Shown here in pieces: positions 53,002 to 60,947 of a stretch of DNA of 64,000 bases. Positions within the stretch are counted from its first letter, which is position 1; every line of letters begins with the position of its first letter. This DNA comes from JAGIBJ01 sp032119795 (lineage in GTDB: Bacteria > Actinomycetota > Thermoleophilia > Solirubrobacterales > Solirubrobacteraceae), in contig JAUMFO010000021.1 of the NCBI GenBank assembly GCA_032119795.1, positions 42,122-106,121 on the forward strand. Reading direction: 5' to 3'. Under the pieces are notes generated by a model, which worked only from the letters and a program-made list of their open reading frames with translations, was not told where the DNA came from and ran no database searches. Both the position numbers and the translations under genes were made by a program.

Positions 53002-53798
53002 CAGGCGGACTCCGCAGTGATGGGGCTGGGGGTGGGGTGCGCGGCCGCGAGCGGGATTGGCTCACGGTCGCGGGAGGTGCCGGCGATCGCGCTACAAGCG
53101 TCGGTCGCGGCGTCGAAGAGGGGAAGGAGGTGGGGCGTGCGCTCGGCCACGGCGGCGCGCTGCGCATCGACCGTCGCCCAGTCGCCGCGCGCGGCGGGGC
53201 CGGTGAGCGCGGCCGGGCCGTCGGCGCCAACCTGCGCGAGGCTGGCCCGGGCCAGCGGCATGAGTGCACTGGCGGGGACGCCGGCGGTGGCGGCCAGCTC
53301 TGCTGCCGCGACCTGCAGCGCCACCAGCGCGTTGGAGGCCAACGAGGCGGCTGCGTGGTAGGCAGTGCGGTCTTCCTCGGCCACGTCGATCGGGACCATC
53401 CCGAGCACCTGCGCGATCTGGCGCAGCCGCGCGGCGTCGGCGCGCGACGTCGCGCGGATGGCGGCGCACGCGCCCTCGAGTGAGGCTTCGCCGTGCGGGA
53501 CGCTCATGAGCGGATGCAGGACGCCGCGACGCGCATGGCCCGCGCCGGCGACGAGATCGACCGACGACGCGCCGCTGCAGTGCACGACGAGCGGACCGTG
53601 CTCGATCAGCCCGGCAGCAGCTGCGATCTCTCGATCGGGAACGCAGAGGAAGACCACCTCGACACCAGCGGCCCGAGCGCCACGCCCGAGTGGGGCGACG
53701 GCAGCGTCAAAACCAGCGGCCACAAGGGCGCGGTGAAGGGCGGTTCCAAGTCGGCCAGCGCCGACTACCGCGATGCGCGGAGAAGGGGTGTTTTGCAT
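53001..53798 (-). CDS. Rossmann-like/DUF2520 protein in the pantothenate operon
   Basis: A 265-residue protein. The N-terminal NAD(P)-binding domain shows IAVVGAGRLGTALHRALVAA and VFLCVPDREIAAAA. The C-terminal part is a DUF2520 helical domain (EEDRTAYHAAASLASNALVA). It has the overall plan of a dehydrogenase of the ketopantoate-reductase superfamily. As the first gene of the pan cluster, and in the absence of panE, it may reduce ketopantoate; that is inference. It ends within the panC start codon. Confidence 0.8.
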   Translation of the reverse strand: MQNTPSPRIAVVGAGRLGTALHRALVAAGFDAAVAPLGRGARAAGVEVVFLCVPDREIAAAAGLIEHGPLVVHCSGASSVDLVAGAGHARRGVLHPLMSVPHGEASLEGACAAIRATSRADAARLRQIAQVLGMVPIDVAEEDRTAYHAAASLASNALVALQVAAAELAATAGVPASALMPLARASLAQVGADGPAALTGPAARGDWATVDAQRAAVAERTPHLLPLFDAATDACSAIAGTSRDREPIPLAAAHPTPSPITAESA

Positions 53799-53926
53799 TG
53801 CCGGTCCAGCTCCTTACGGATGCCGGTCGCGATCGAGCGAGTGAGGTGAAGGGGTGTGGGAGGGGTCCGTCCTCAAACCTGAGTGACGGCCCAAGCGGGA
53901 ATGTACTCCTCCGCTGCGGCTGGATC

Positions 53927-53932
53927 TACCAT
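53927..53932 (+). promoter_or_regulatory. Leaderless-type -10 box TACCAT
   Basis: TACCAT, seven bases, then GTG 53940, favouring that start over earlier ones. Confidence 0.6.
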
Positions 53933-53939
53933 CCGTCGA

Positions 53940-54749
53940 GTGAGCGAGGACACTCCCAGCGAGACTGGCGCTTTGGCAGTAGCGGTGGGCGCGTCGGCGC
54001 TGCCGGACGCCGATGACCGCCGAGAGCGCCTTAAGCAGGTGTTTCTCGACGCGCGGGCATGCACACGCTGCGCCCAGTTGGCGGCGGCCCGCACCCAGGT
54101 CGTGTTCGGCGCTGGGCACGCCGACGCCACCCTGATGCTCGTCGGCGAGGCTCCGACGGCCCGCGAGGACGAGCAGGGCGTGCCATTCACGGGTGCCGCG
54201 GGCAAGCTGCTCGACGACCTCCTGGGCTCGATCGGCCTCTCGCGCGAGGAGGTGTTCATCACGCACGTGCTCAAGTGCCGGCCTCCGGGCAACCGCGACG
54301 CCGATCCGTCTGAGCTCAGCAAGTGCCGCCCCTACCTCCTTGAGCAGATCAAGCTGGTGCAGCCGCGCGTCGTCTGCACGCTCGGGAGCTTCGCCACCCG
54401 TGCACTCACCGGCGACGCGACACCGGTGACCCAGCGCCACGGGCAGGTTGAGATCGCCGAGCTGGGGGAGACGGCCGTGTACCTCGTGCCGCTCTATCAC
54501 CCGGCCGCGGCGCTCTACACGCGTGCGTTGCTCGACACGCTGCGCGAAGACGTCGCGCGGCTGCCGGAGCTGCTGGCGCGGCCTGCACTGCCGCAGCCGG
54601 TGATTGAGGCGGCGGAAGTTGAGGAGCCCGCGGCTGCTGACGGGTCCGACGAGGCCGAGGCTCCACTGCCGGTCGGCGCTGAGGATCCGGCGAGTGGCGC
54701 GCCGACCATTCCTGACGAGCCGCCTGAGCCGCAGCTCGGGCTGTTTTAG
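53940..54749 (+). CDS. Type 4 uracil-DNA glycosylase
   Basis: A 269-residue family 4 UDG. Iron-sulfur ligands are CTRC near residue 41, C in LKCRPPGN and C in LSKCRPYLLE. Motif 1 reads LVGEAPTAREDEQGVPFTGA, with Thr where the family usually has Gly after GEAP. The catalytic HPAA motif is in PLYHPAAALYT. It excises uracil from DNA. The C-terminal 70 residues are acidic and Pro/Ala-rich, beyond the core. GTG 53940 follows a TACCAT box by seven bases. Confidence 0.9.
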   Translation: MSEDTPSETGALAVAVGASALPDADDRRERLKQVFLDARACTRCAQLAAARTQVVFGAGHADATLMLVGEAPTAREDEQGVPFTGAAGKLLDDLLGSIGLSREEVFITHVLKCRPPGNRDADPSELSKCRPYLLEQIKLVQPRVVCTLGSFATRALTGDATPVTQRHGQVEIAELGETAVYLVPLYHPAAALYTRALLDTLREDVARLPELLARPALPQPVIEAAEVEEPAAADGSDEAEAPLPVGAEDPASGAPTIPDEPPEPQLGLF

Positions 54750-54759
54750 CCTCGGGGCG

Positions 54760-55449
54760 CTACGTCCCGAGGGTGTGCGCGCTGGCCTCTTCGGCCCGCG
54801 CGATCTGCAGTGCGCGGATCCCGGCGCTGACGAAGAGGAGGGCGCGGTCGAGGAGCTCGACCGCGTCCTCGCGAGAGTGCGTGCCCTGGCAGTTGCCGGA
54901 GCCGTCGGCTGCGGCGGCGTCGTCCTTGTGGGCGTTGAGCACGCTGAACAGTGCGAGCGTCGCGGCGGAGGCCATGCGGGCCTCAAGGTCGTCGGGGTGG
55001 CCGCCGAGATCGGACGCGATCGAGTGCGCAACGAGTTCTTCGCCGCGGGCAATGAAGCGCTTGGAGTAGGCCTGCAGGTGTTCGGACTCGTGGACGACGC
55101 GCTTGCGCACGTTCATCTGCTGATCGTCGTCCCAGCCGGGTGCCTCGCTCGCGATCCAGTCGCGCAGCGCTTCGGCGGTCGTCTCGCCATCTCGGCGCTC
55201 GTGGAGCCGGGCCTCCAAGCGGTCAAACGTGGCCGCGGTGAGGTCGAAGACGAGGTCTTCCTTGGCCGGGAAGTACGAGGAGACCGTGCGCGGGGAGACG
55301 TCGGCGGCGTCGGCGATCTCGGGGATCGTCGTCGCCGCAAAACCCTGCTTGACGAACAGGTCGAGCGCGACGCGCACGATCAGCTCGCGCGTCTGCTGCT
55401 TCTTGCGCTCGCGCAGACCTGCTTCGGGGACTTCGGTGTCCGGCGTCAT
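54760..55449 (-). CDS. TetR-family regulator of the MMPL exporter
   Basis: A 229-residue TetR protein. The DNA-binding domain spans residues about 17-65 (TRELIVRVALDLFVKQGFAA, then IADAADVSPRTVSSYFPAKE). ATG 55449 lies seven bases from a TACCAT box on the minus strand (55457-55462). It is divergent from the MMPL gene, with repeated TGCA-rich sites between (55471-55516), so regulation of that exporter is likely. Confidence 0.85.
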   Translation of the reverse strand: MTPDTEVPEAGLRERKKQQTRELIVRVALDLFVKQGFAATTIPEIADAADVSPRTVSSYFPAKEDLVFDLTAATFDRLEARLHERRDGETTAEALRDWIASEAPGWDDDQQMNVRKRVVHESEHLQAYSKRFIARGEELVAHSIASDLGGHPDDLEARMASAATLALFSVLNAHKDDAAAADGSGNCQGTHSREDAVELLDRALLFVSAGIRALQIARAEEASAHTLGT

Positions 55450-55456
55450 CGGTCCA

Positions 55457-55462
55457 ATGGTA
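55457..55462 (-). promoter_or_regulatory. Leaderless-type -10 box TACCAT for the TetR gene
   Basis: Read on the minus strand, TACCAT is followed by seven bases and ATG 55449. Confidence 0.55.
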
Positions 55463-55470
55463 CCCCAGAT

Positions 55471-55516
55471 TGCAGCAGATGCGAAACTGCGGTTAAGGCA
55501 TTTCTGCAAGAGATGC
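55471..55516. promoter_or_regulatory. Direct repeats between TetR and MMPL genes
   Basis: TGCAGCAGATGC (55471-55482) and TGCAAGAGATGC (55505-55516) are near-identical and 34 bp apart. GCATTTCTGCA (55498-55508) and GCATTTTTGCA (55514-55524) overlap the second. They are candidate operator sites for the divergent TetR regulator. Confidence 0.5.
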
Positions 55517-55600
55517 ATTTTTGCAATGAGTGCGCTAACGTGCCGCTCGTCGCCGCGTCGGCGCCGTCTCGGACACTCCACTTCTTCAAGGCCACCACCT

Positions 55601-57844
55601 ATGTCAGCTCGTCTTGCGCGCCTCGCGCGCCTCTTCACACGCCGCTGGGGGCGGGGCCTGATCGGCGCCTTCCTGGTGCTCGTCGCGCTCTTCGCCGCCG
55701 GTGCCGCCGGTGGTCCAGCCGCCGACGACTTCTCGATTCCAGGCACCGACTCGCAGGAGGTCATCAACCTCCTGGAGGCGCACTCGCCGATGCAGGCGGG
55801 CGTCGACTCCCAGGTCGTGTTCCGCGCGACCGAGGGCAAGCTCTCCGACCCGCAGAACAAGGCGGCCGTCGAGGCGGCCGTCGCCAAGCTGGCGGCACTC
55901 GACAAGGTCGTCGCGGCCCCGTCTCCGTTTGAGACTGGTCCGCAGGGGCTCTCTCAGGACGGCACGATCGGTCTGACGACGGTCGTCTACGACCTCAAGA
56001 ACGAGGACGTCAAGAAGCCCGTCGGCGTTGAGTTGCTCGACGCCGCCGAGGCAGGCTCGACGCCTGGGGTTGAGATCTACGTGCGCGGCGTCATGGCCGA
56101 CATCGCCGCGGAGTCGGAGATTCCCGTCGGCGAGCTCGCCGGCATCGTCATGGCCGGCTTCCTCTTGTTCTTCCTGTTCCGCTCGTTCGCGGCGATGGCC
56201 GTGACGTTGCTCGCGGCGATCATCGGCGTGATGCTGGCGCAGGGGCTGCTGTCCGCCGTCACGAGTCCGCTTGGGCTGCCGTCATTCGCGGCGTTCCTGG
56301 CTGGCCTGCTCGGCCTGGGTGCCGGCATCGACTACGCCCTGCTGGTGATCGGGCGGTTCCGCGAACAGCGTGCCGCCGGCTACTCCGTGGGCGACTCGGC
56401 CGCCAAGGCTGCGGCCACCGCCGGCTCCGCCGTGGTCACGGCCGGCCTCATCGTGATGGTGGCAATCGCCGGTCTCCTCGCGATCGGCATCCCGTTCCTC
56501 GGCAAGATGGGCCTCGGCGCAGCCGTCGGTGTGTTCGCTGTGGTGATCTCCGCGATCACCGTGCTGCCGATGCTGATCGGCGCGTTCGCCAAGCGGCTCA
56601 AGCCCAAGAAGATCGAGCACGTGCAGGCGTCGCCCGGGTTCAGTCGGTGGGGCGAGATCGTCACGGCGCGCCCGTGGCTCTCGATCGCCGGTGGCGTGCT
56701 GATTCTGCTCGTCTTCGCGTTCCCGGCTCTGGACATGCGTCTCGGCCAGCCCGACGACGGCAACAAGGCCGAAGACAACACCGCTCGCCTGGCCTATGAC
56801 TCGCTCAGCGAGGGCTTCGGCGCCGGCTCCAACGGCCCGTTCCTGATCGCCGTCGACATCCCCAAGGGCGATGCCGGCAACGCGGCGGCGCTCGAGTCGC
56901 TGCGGACGAAGATCGCGGCGACGCCCGGCATGGTGGCCGTGGTTCCGCCGCAGATCAGCGAAGACGGAGAGATCGCGACCATGGTCGCGATCCCGAAGAC
57001 GTCGCCGCAGGACGCGGCCACGAGTGAGCTGCTCACCACCCTCCGCGATGACGTGGTTCCGGCGGCCACCAAGGGCACCGACCTGCGCGCCTACATCGGC
57101 GGCCAGACCGCAGCCCTGGAAGACCTCTCCGCCAAGACGGCGGCGGGCCTCCCGGTGTTCATCGCGGTCGTGATCGGCCTGTCGATCCTGCTGCTGATGG
57201 CGGCATTCCGTTCGCTGTGGATCCCGCTCGTCTCGGCTGGGTTCAACCTGCTGTCGGTCGCCGCTGGCTACGGCATCGTCACGGCCGTCTTCCAAGACGG
57301 CATCGGCTCGAGCCTGATCGGCGCCGGCGACGGCAACGTTCCGATCCTGTTCTTCGTGCCGGTGATGCTGTTCGCGATCCTCTTCGGCCTGAGCATGGAC
57401 TACAACGTGTTCCTGCTCTCGCGGATCCACGAGGCTGCGCAGGAAGGCGACGACCCGCGCGCGAGCGTGATCCACGGCATGGGCCGGATCGGCAAGGTCA
57501 TCCTGGTGGCCGGACTGATCATGACGGCGGTGTTCGTCTCGTTCACGATGGCGCCCGACATCGGCCAGAAGATGATCGGCGTCGGCCTCGGCCTCGCGAT
57601 CCTCATCGACGTGCTGATCGTGCGGCTGATCATTGCGCCCGCCGTGGTGCTGCTCCTGGGCGACAAGGCCTGGTGGCTGCCGGCTTGGCTCGACAAGATC
57701 ATTCCGAACGTGTCGCTTGAGGGCCACCTCGTCGACGCCGAAGAGCCGCGCGAAGAGCCGCTCCCGGGCTACACCGGTGACGACTGGCCCGTCGTGACCA
57801 CCCTTGGCACCGAAGTGGAGCGCGAGCCGGTCACGACCGCCTAG
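55601..57844 (+). CDS. MMPL-family transporter
   Basis: A 747-residue RND-type exporter of the MMPL group. The first hydrophobic helix is at residues about 19-42, followed by an extracytoplasmic domain, then five to six helices (LAGIVMAGFLLFFLFRSFAA, LLGLGAGIDYALLVIGRF and others); the pattern repeats in the second half. The charged DYA/DYN motifs within helices (LGAGIDYALL and FGLSMDYNVFLLSRIHE) are the proton-relay residues. It probably moves lipids or drugs outward. ATG 55601 gives a proper first helix. A strong terminator hairpin follows. Confidence 0.9.
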   Translation: MSARLARLARLFTRRWGRGLIGAFLVLVALFAAGAAGGPAADDFSIPGTDSQEVINLLEAHSPMQAGVDSQVVFRATEGKLSDPQNKAAVEAAVAKLAALDKVVAAPSPFETGPQGLSQDGTIGLTTVVYDLKNEDVKKPVGVELLDAAEAGSTPGVEIYVRGVMADIAAESEIPVGELAGIVMAGFLLFFLFRSFAAMAVTLLAAIIGVMLAQGLLSAVTSPLGLPSFAAFLAGLLGLGAGIDYALLVIGRFREQRAAGYSVGDSAAKAAATAGSAVVTAGLIVMVAIAGLLAIGIPFLGKMGLGAAVGVFAVVISAITVLPMLIGAFAKRLKPKKIEHVQASPGFSRWGEIVTARPWLSIAGGVLILLVFAFPALDMRLGQPDDGNKAEDNTARLAYDSLSEGFGAGSNGPFLIAVDIPKGDAGNAAALESLRTKIAATPGMVAVVPPQISEDGEIATMVAIPKTSPQDAATSELLTTLRDDVVPAATKGTDLRAYIGGQTAALEDLSAKTAAGLPVFIAVVIGLSILLLMAAFRSLWIPLVSAGFNLLSVAAGYGIVTAVFQDGIGSSLIGAGDGNVPILFFVPVMLFAILFGLSMDYNVFLLSRIHEAAQEGDDPRASVIHGMGRIGKVILVAGLIMTAVFVSFTMAPDIGQKMIGVGLGLAILIDVLIVRLIIAPAVVLLLGDKAWWLPAWLDKIIPNVSLEGHLVDAEEPREEPLPGYTGDDWPVVTTLGTEVEREPVTTA

Positions 57845-57881
57845 CCTCAAAGCGGCAGATCTTCGGGGCTGGGGGGCTCCG

Positions 57882-57936
57882 ACGAAGCGAAGGCGCGGAT
57901 GACGGACTGGGGGGTTTGTCGTCCGCGCCGCTTCGT
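57882..57936 (+). terminator. Large hairpin after the MMPL gene
   Basis: Left arm ACGAAGC (57882-57888) and GGCGCGGA (57892-57899) pair with TCCGCGCC (57922-57929) and GCTTCGT (57930-57936): 15 pairs with a three-base bulge, followed by ATTTC. It lies 38 bp after the stop. Confidence 0.65.
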
Positions 57937-58033
57937 ATTTCGGCAAGTTGGCGCGAACGAACGTCTACCCGAAGCCTCTGTGTGGGATTCCCCCCTTCAG
58001 TGAGAGCCCTCACGGTCCGAAGATCAGAGAGAC

Positions 58034-58681
58034 ATGACCGGCCGCCGCACACCAGCTACCAACAGCGATCGCGGCCTCTTCAAGAGGTTCGCGCACTGGT
58101 GCCACGGCCCGACGCCGCACAAGGCCCGTGAGCGCGCTTCCCGGCTGATGCGCCAAGAGCGCACCACCGAGAACGAGCCGTTCCTGCGGTGGGCCGTCCG
58201 CCGCTACCCGCGCGACGTCGAACTGCGCCTGCTGCTCGGCATGACGATCTGCACGACCGACTCCTCTGGGGCTCGCAACGAGATCCAGACCGTCATCGCG
58301 ATGGGCGGCGATCAAGACGTCCGTCGCCTCGCCATGGCGGCACTCGCCATGTGGCATGCCGGCGAGAACGACCTCGCCGCCGACTACTGCGCCCGCGCCG
58401 AAGCGCTCTCGTGGACGCTCGACGAGCTCGCCTACGCCTCCGACTTCATGAACATCTCCGGGCTCCTCGCGTTTGCCGCCGAGGACTACGACCGCGCCGA
58501 GGACCTCCTCTCGCTCGCCGTGGCCGCCGACCCAGACTCCGCCGCGTTCGCGTCTGATCTCGCCGCCTTCCTGGCGTGCGTCGACCGCACCGATGAGGCC
58601 CGCGACGTCGTGAAGGCCGCCATCGACCGCGGCCTCGACGGCCGCCACCTCTCGATGGTCCGCGCGGATCTGGGCGTCTAG
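58034..58681 (+). CDS. Helical-repeat (TPR-like) protein
   Basis: A 215-residue mostly helical protein. Paired-helix units resembling tetratricopeptide repeats run from about residue 50 to 200 (RRLAMAALAMWHAGENDLAA, then ASDFMNISGLLAFAAEDYDR and AEDLLSLAVAADPDSAAFAS). No signal peptide or enzyme motif is seen. It may be a scaffold or regulator. ATG 58034 has AGAGAG just before it. No family assignment beyond the repeat type is possible. Confidence 0.7.
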   Translation: MTGRRTPATNSDRGLFKRFAHWCHGPTPHKARERASRLMRQERTTENEPFLRWAVRRYPRDVELRLLLGMTICTTDSSGARNEIQTVIAMGGDQDVRRLAMAALAMWHAGENDLAADYCARAEALSWTLDELAYASDFMNISGLLAFAAEDYDRAEDLLSLAVAADPDSAAFASDLAAFLACVDRTDEARDVVKAAIDRGLDGRHLSMVRADLGV

Positions 58682-58787
58682 GCGAGAATCGCCCGTCCAC
58701 ACAAGGGTTTTCGCCACTCGAGGCGAACACCTTCGTGTGACGCTGCTCCGAACGGCCGCCCGGAAACCAGCCGCCCGGCAGGCCACG

Positions 58788-58793
58788 TAGACT
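58788..58793 (+). promoter_or_regulatory. Leaderless-type -10 box TAGACT
   Basis: TAGACT, seven bases, then GTG 58801. Identical in hexamer and spacing to the uvrA and rex boxes. Confidence 0.7.
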
Positions 58794-58800
58794 CCTCCGC

Positions 58801-59160
58801 GTGGATCGCCGTCCCCTCCTGTTGCTGCTCGCCCTCGGGCTTGCTGCTGCGCCAGCGCCCGCTGCGTCCGCGTCGCTCGATGAGCTGCTGGCCGGTGCCC
58901 CGTCGTCCGGCACGCTGAGCGACGACCCGGCTGACGTGATCACCGCGCAGACGCCGAAGGGCACGCTGAAGGACTCGCCAACGAAAGCCGCCGGCAGTAG
59001 CTCCTCCTCTTCGAGCACGCCCAGCTCGGTCGCCAGCGCCACGGCCGAGTCGCTCCCCTTCACGGGTAGCGACCCGCGGATCACGCTGCTGCTCGGTGCG
59101 GCTGCGCTCCTCGCCGGAGCCGGTTTGCGGCTGCGCACGGGCGATGCGCGCGACTACTAG
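58801..59160 (+). CDS. Small LPXTG-anchored surface protein
   Basis: A 119-residue protein with an N-terminal signal peptide (RRPLLLLLALGLAAAPAPAA, cleavage near ASA), a short low-complexity Ser/Thr linker (SSSSSSSTPSSVASA) and a C-terminal sorting signal. LPFTG is at about residue 86, followed by a hydrophobic stretch (ITLLLGAAALLAGAGL) and a basic tail (RLRTG). It should be linked to the cell wall by a sortase, which is not in this window. The GTG start is supported by the TAGACT box. Its 3' end overlaps tsaE by 17 bases. Confidence 0.8.
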   Translation: MDRRPLLLLLALGLAAAPAPAASASLDELLAGAPSSGTLSDDPADVITAQTPKGTLKDSPTKAAGSSSSSSSTPSSVASATAESLPFTGSDPRITLLLGAAALLAGAGLRLRTGDARDY

Positions 59161-59578
59161 CGAGGGGCCCGAGCAGACGGCCTCGCTGGCCGGAGAACTC
59201 GCCACCCGCGTGGGCGTTGGCGACGTGATCCTGCTGGAGGGCGATCTCGGTGCGGGCAAAACCACCTTTGCGCGCGCGCTTTGCGCGGCGCTTGGCGTGC
59301 AGGGGCCGGTGACCAGTCCCACGTTCGGCGTGGCTCACCGCTACGACGCGGGCCTTGGGCTCATCGCGCATCTCGACCTTCACCGACTCGGCGAGGTGGG
59401 CCTGCTCGACCGCGAGTTGATCGACGACGAACTCGACGCGGCCGATCTGGCGATCGTCGAGTGGCCATCCGGCGCGCCCGGGCTCGAAGACGAGGCGACC
59501 TGGCGCGTCTCGCTGGCCCATGCTGGCGGTGACCGCCGCGAGATTGCCATCGAGCAACTCGGTGGTGGGGGAGCCTGA
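59144..59578 (+). CDS. tsaE: tRNA t6A synthesis ATPase TsaE
   Basis: A 144-residue P-loop protein. The Walker A motif is LEGDLGAGKTTFARAL and the LGVQGPVTSPTF block that follows is diagnostic. HLDLHRL and IVEWP are further family marks. With TsaB and TsaD it forms the complex that makes threonylcarbamoyladenosine at position 37 of ANN-decoding tRNAs. ATG 59144 is used; earlier frames are inside the LPFTG gene. Its stop overlaps tsaB (TGATG). Confidence 0.93.
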   Translation: MRATTSEGPEQTASLAGELATRVGVGDVILLEGDLGAGKTTFARALCAALGVQGPVTSPTFGVAHRYDAGLGLIAHLDLHRLGEVGLLDRELIDDELDAADLAIVEWPSGAPGLEDEATWRVSLAHAGGDRREIAIEQLGGGGA

Positions 59579-60321
59579 TGCGCCTGCTGGCGATCGACAC
59601 CTCCACCGCCTCGACGATCGTCGTTGCCGGCGACGGCGAACGTCTCGCGGAGCGCCGCCACGACCCCGAGCCGGGTGGACGCCCCGAGCACACGTCGCTC
59701 GGGCTCGTCCTCGCCGCTGAGGCGCTCGCGGAGCTCTCGCTGAGCTGGAGCGACCTTGAGCGCGTCGGCGTTGGCGTGGGCCCGGGGTCGTTCACCGGGC
59801 TGCGCAGCGGACTTTCCGCGGCGGCCGGGCTCGCACGCCGCCTCGAGGTGCCGCTCGTCGGCGTCACCTCCCCAGCGCTGCTCGATCATGCGGCGCGCGC
59901 CGAGCGAGGCGCCGGGCAGTCGGTTATCGCCGTCGTCGATGGGCGCCGCAAAGAACTCTTCGTTGCTCGGTTGCAGGCCGCGCCGGCCGATCCGGCTGAC
60001 GCGTCAGCGATCGAGGTGGTGGCGCGCGGCGGCGTCGGCGGACTCGCCCCGCTTGGCGGCTGGTTGGCCGTCGGGGACGGCGCCCTGCTGGAGCGCGAGG
60101 CCTTCGAGGCCGCCGGGGCCCAGGTGCCACCGGCCGGGGATGCGCTCCACCGCCTTCAGGCCTCGTCGCTGGCGGCGCTCACGCGGGGCGGGGTGCCGAA
60201 GCTCGCCGATACCGTTCGGCCTGCCTACGGTCGCCGCCCGGATGCCATCCCAACGGCCGAGCGAGAAGCGGCCACCCGTGCCGGCGCGACCTCAGCTGCC
60301 TCAGCGGGTTCTGGCACGTGA
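59578..60321 (+). CDS. tsaB: tRNA t6A synthesis subunit TsaB
   Basis: A 247-residue actin-like fold protein of the TsaB family. The N-terminal MRLLAIDTSTASTIVVAGDG and the VGVGPGSFTGLRSGLSAAAG block are diagnostic. It dimerises with TsaD. It starts at ATG 59578 within the tsaE stop and ends over the rimI start. It retains a C-terminal tail of about 40 residues (PAYGRRPDAIPTAEREA). Confidence 0.93.
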   Translation: MRLLAIDTSTASTIVVAGDGERLAERRHDPEPGGRPEHTSLGLVLAAEALAELSLSWSDLERVGVGVGPGSFTGLRSGLSAAAGLARRLEVPLVGVTSPALLDHAARAERGAGQSVIAVVDGRRKELFVARLQAAPADPADASAIEVVARGGVGGLAPLGGWLAVGDGALLEREAFEAAGAQVPPAGDALHRLQASSLAALTRGGVPKLADTVRPAYGRRPDAIPTAEREAATRAGATSAASAGSGT

Positions 60322-60947
60322 TGACCGAGCGAGGAGATCTGCGCATCGAGCGTTTGCGGGTGGCGGAGCTGGCCGAGGTGATGCCCGTTGAGCGGGCGAG
60401 CTACTCGACGCCGTGGTCGGTCGCGATGTTCGTCCTGGAGCTCACCCGCCCGGAGACGATTGCGCTGGGGATCAGAGTCGGCGGCGCGCTGGCTGGCTAC
60501 GTGATCTGCTCGCCGCAATCCGACGAGTGGCATGTGATGAACGTGACCGTCTCTCCGAGCTACCGCCGGCAGGGGCTTGCTCGCGCGCTCCTGGTGGAGC
60601 TGCACGAGGTGCTCGAAGGCGCCACGGCCGGGCGAGCCCGCACCACCCTGGAGGTGCGCCCGAGCAACAAAGCGGCGTTCTCGCTGTATGCCTCCGAGGG
60701 CTACCTCGTGGCCGGTCGGCGGCGCGCGTACTACCCCGATGACGGTGAGGACGCGCTCGTGATGTGGCGCACCCCGGCGACCCGCAATGGGTCGTTCGCC
60801 GACGTGCCCGCGCCCGACCTCGCTGAGGCGAAGCGCTGGAACAAGCCGTCGCCTGCGCCGCTTGGCCCCGACCCCTCGCTCGGCGCCAGCGCCGCGACCG
60901 GCCCAACGCCCGCCGAAGGCGACGAGCCGCAGGCGGCCGCCGGATGA
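60321..60947 (+). CDS. rimI: Ribosomal-protein N-acetyltransferase RimI-like
   Basis: A GNAT enzyme of 208 residues. The acetyl-CoA-binding region is VSPSYRRQGLARALLVELHE with LEVRPSNKAAFSLYASEGYL after it, as in RimI. ATG 60321 is taken; the GTG directly before it (60318) is an alternative. The last 60 residues after the GNAT fold are Pro/Ala-rich and not part of the family. It sits in the conserved tsaE-tsaB-rimI-tsaD order. Confidence 0.88.
   Translation: MTERGDLRIERLRVAELAEVMPVERASYSTPWSVAMFVLELTRPETIALGIRVGGALAGYVICSPQSDEWHVMNVTVSPSYRRQGLARALLVELHEVLEGATAGRARTTLEVRPSNKAAFSLYASEGYLVAGRRRAYYPDDGEDALVMWRTPATRNGSFADVPAPDLAEAKRWNKPSPAPLGPDPSLGASAATGPTPAEGDEPQAAAG

Noticed and set aside
49276..53361. 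A 1361-codon open frame on the plus strand across the aminotransferase and pan genes
   Set aside because: It is antisense to four well-supported genes, passes through the intergenic repeats, and has no recognisable domain.
58724..58737. Second SOS-like box ahead of the LPFTG gene
   Set aside because: CGAACACCTTCGTG matches only the left half of the CGAAC-N4-GTTCG site; the right half is wrong at several bases.
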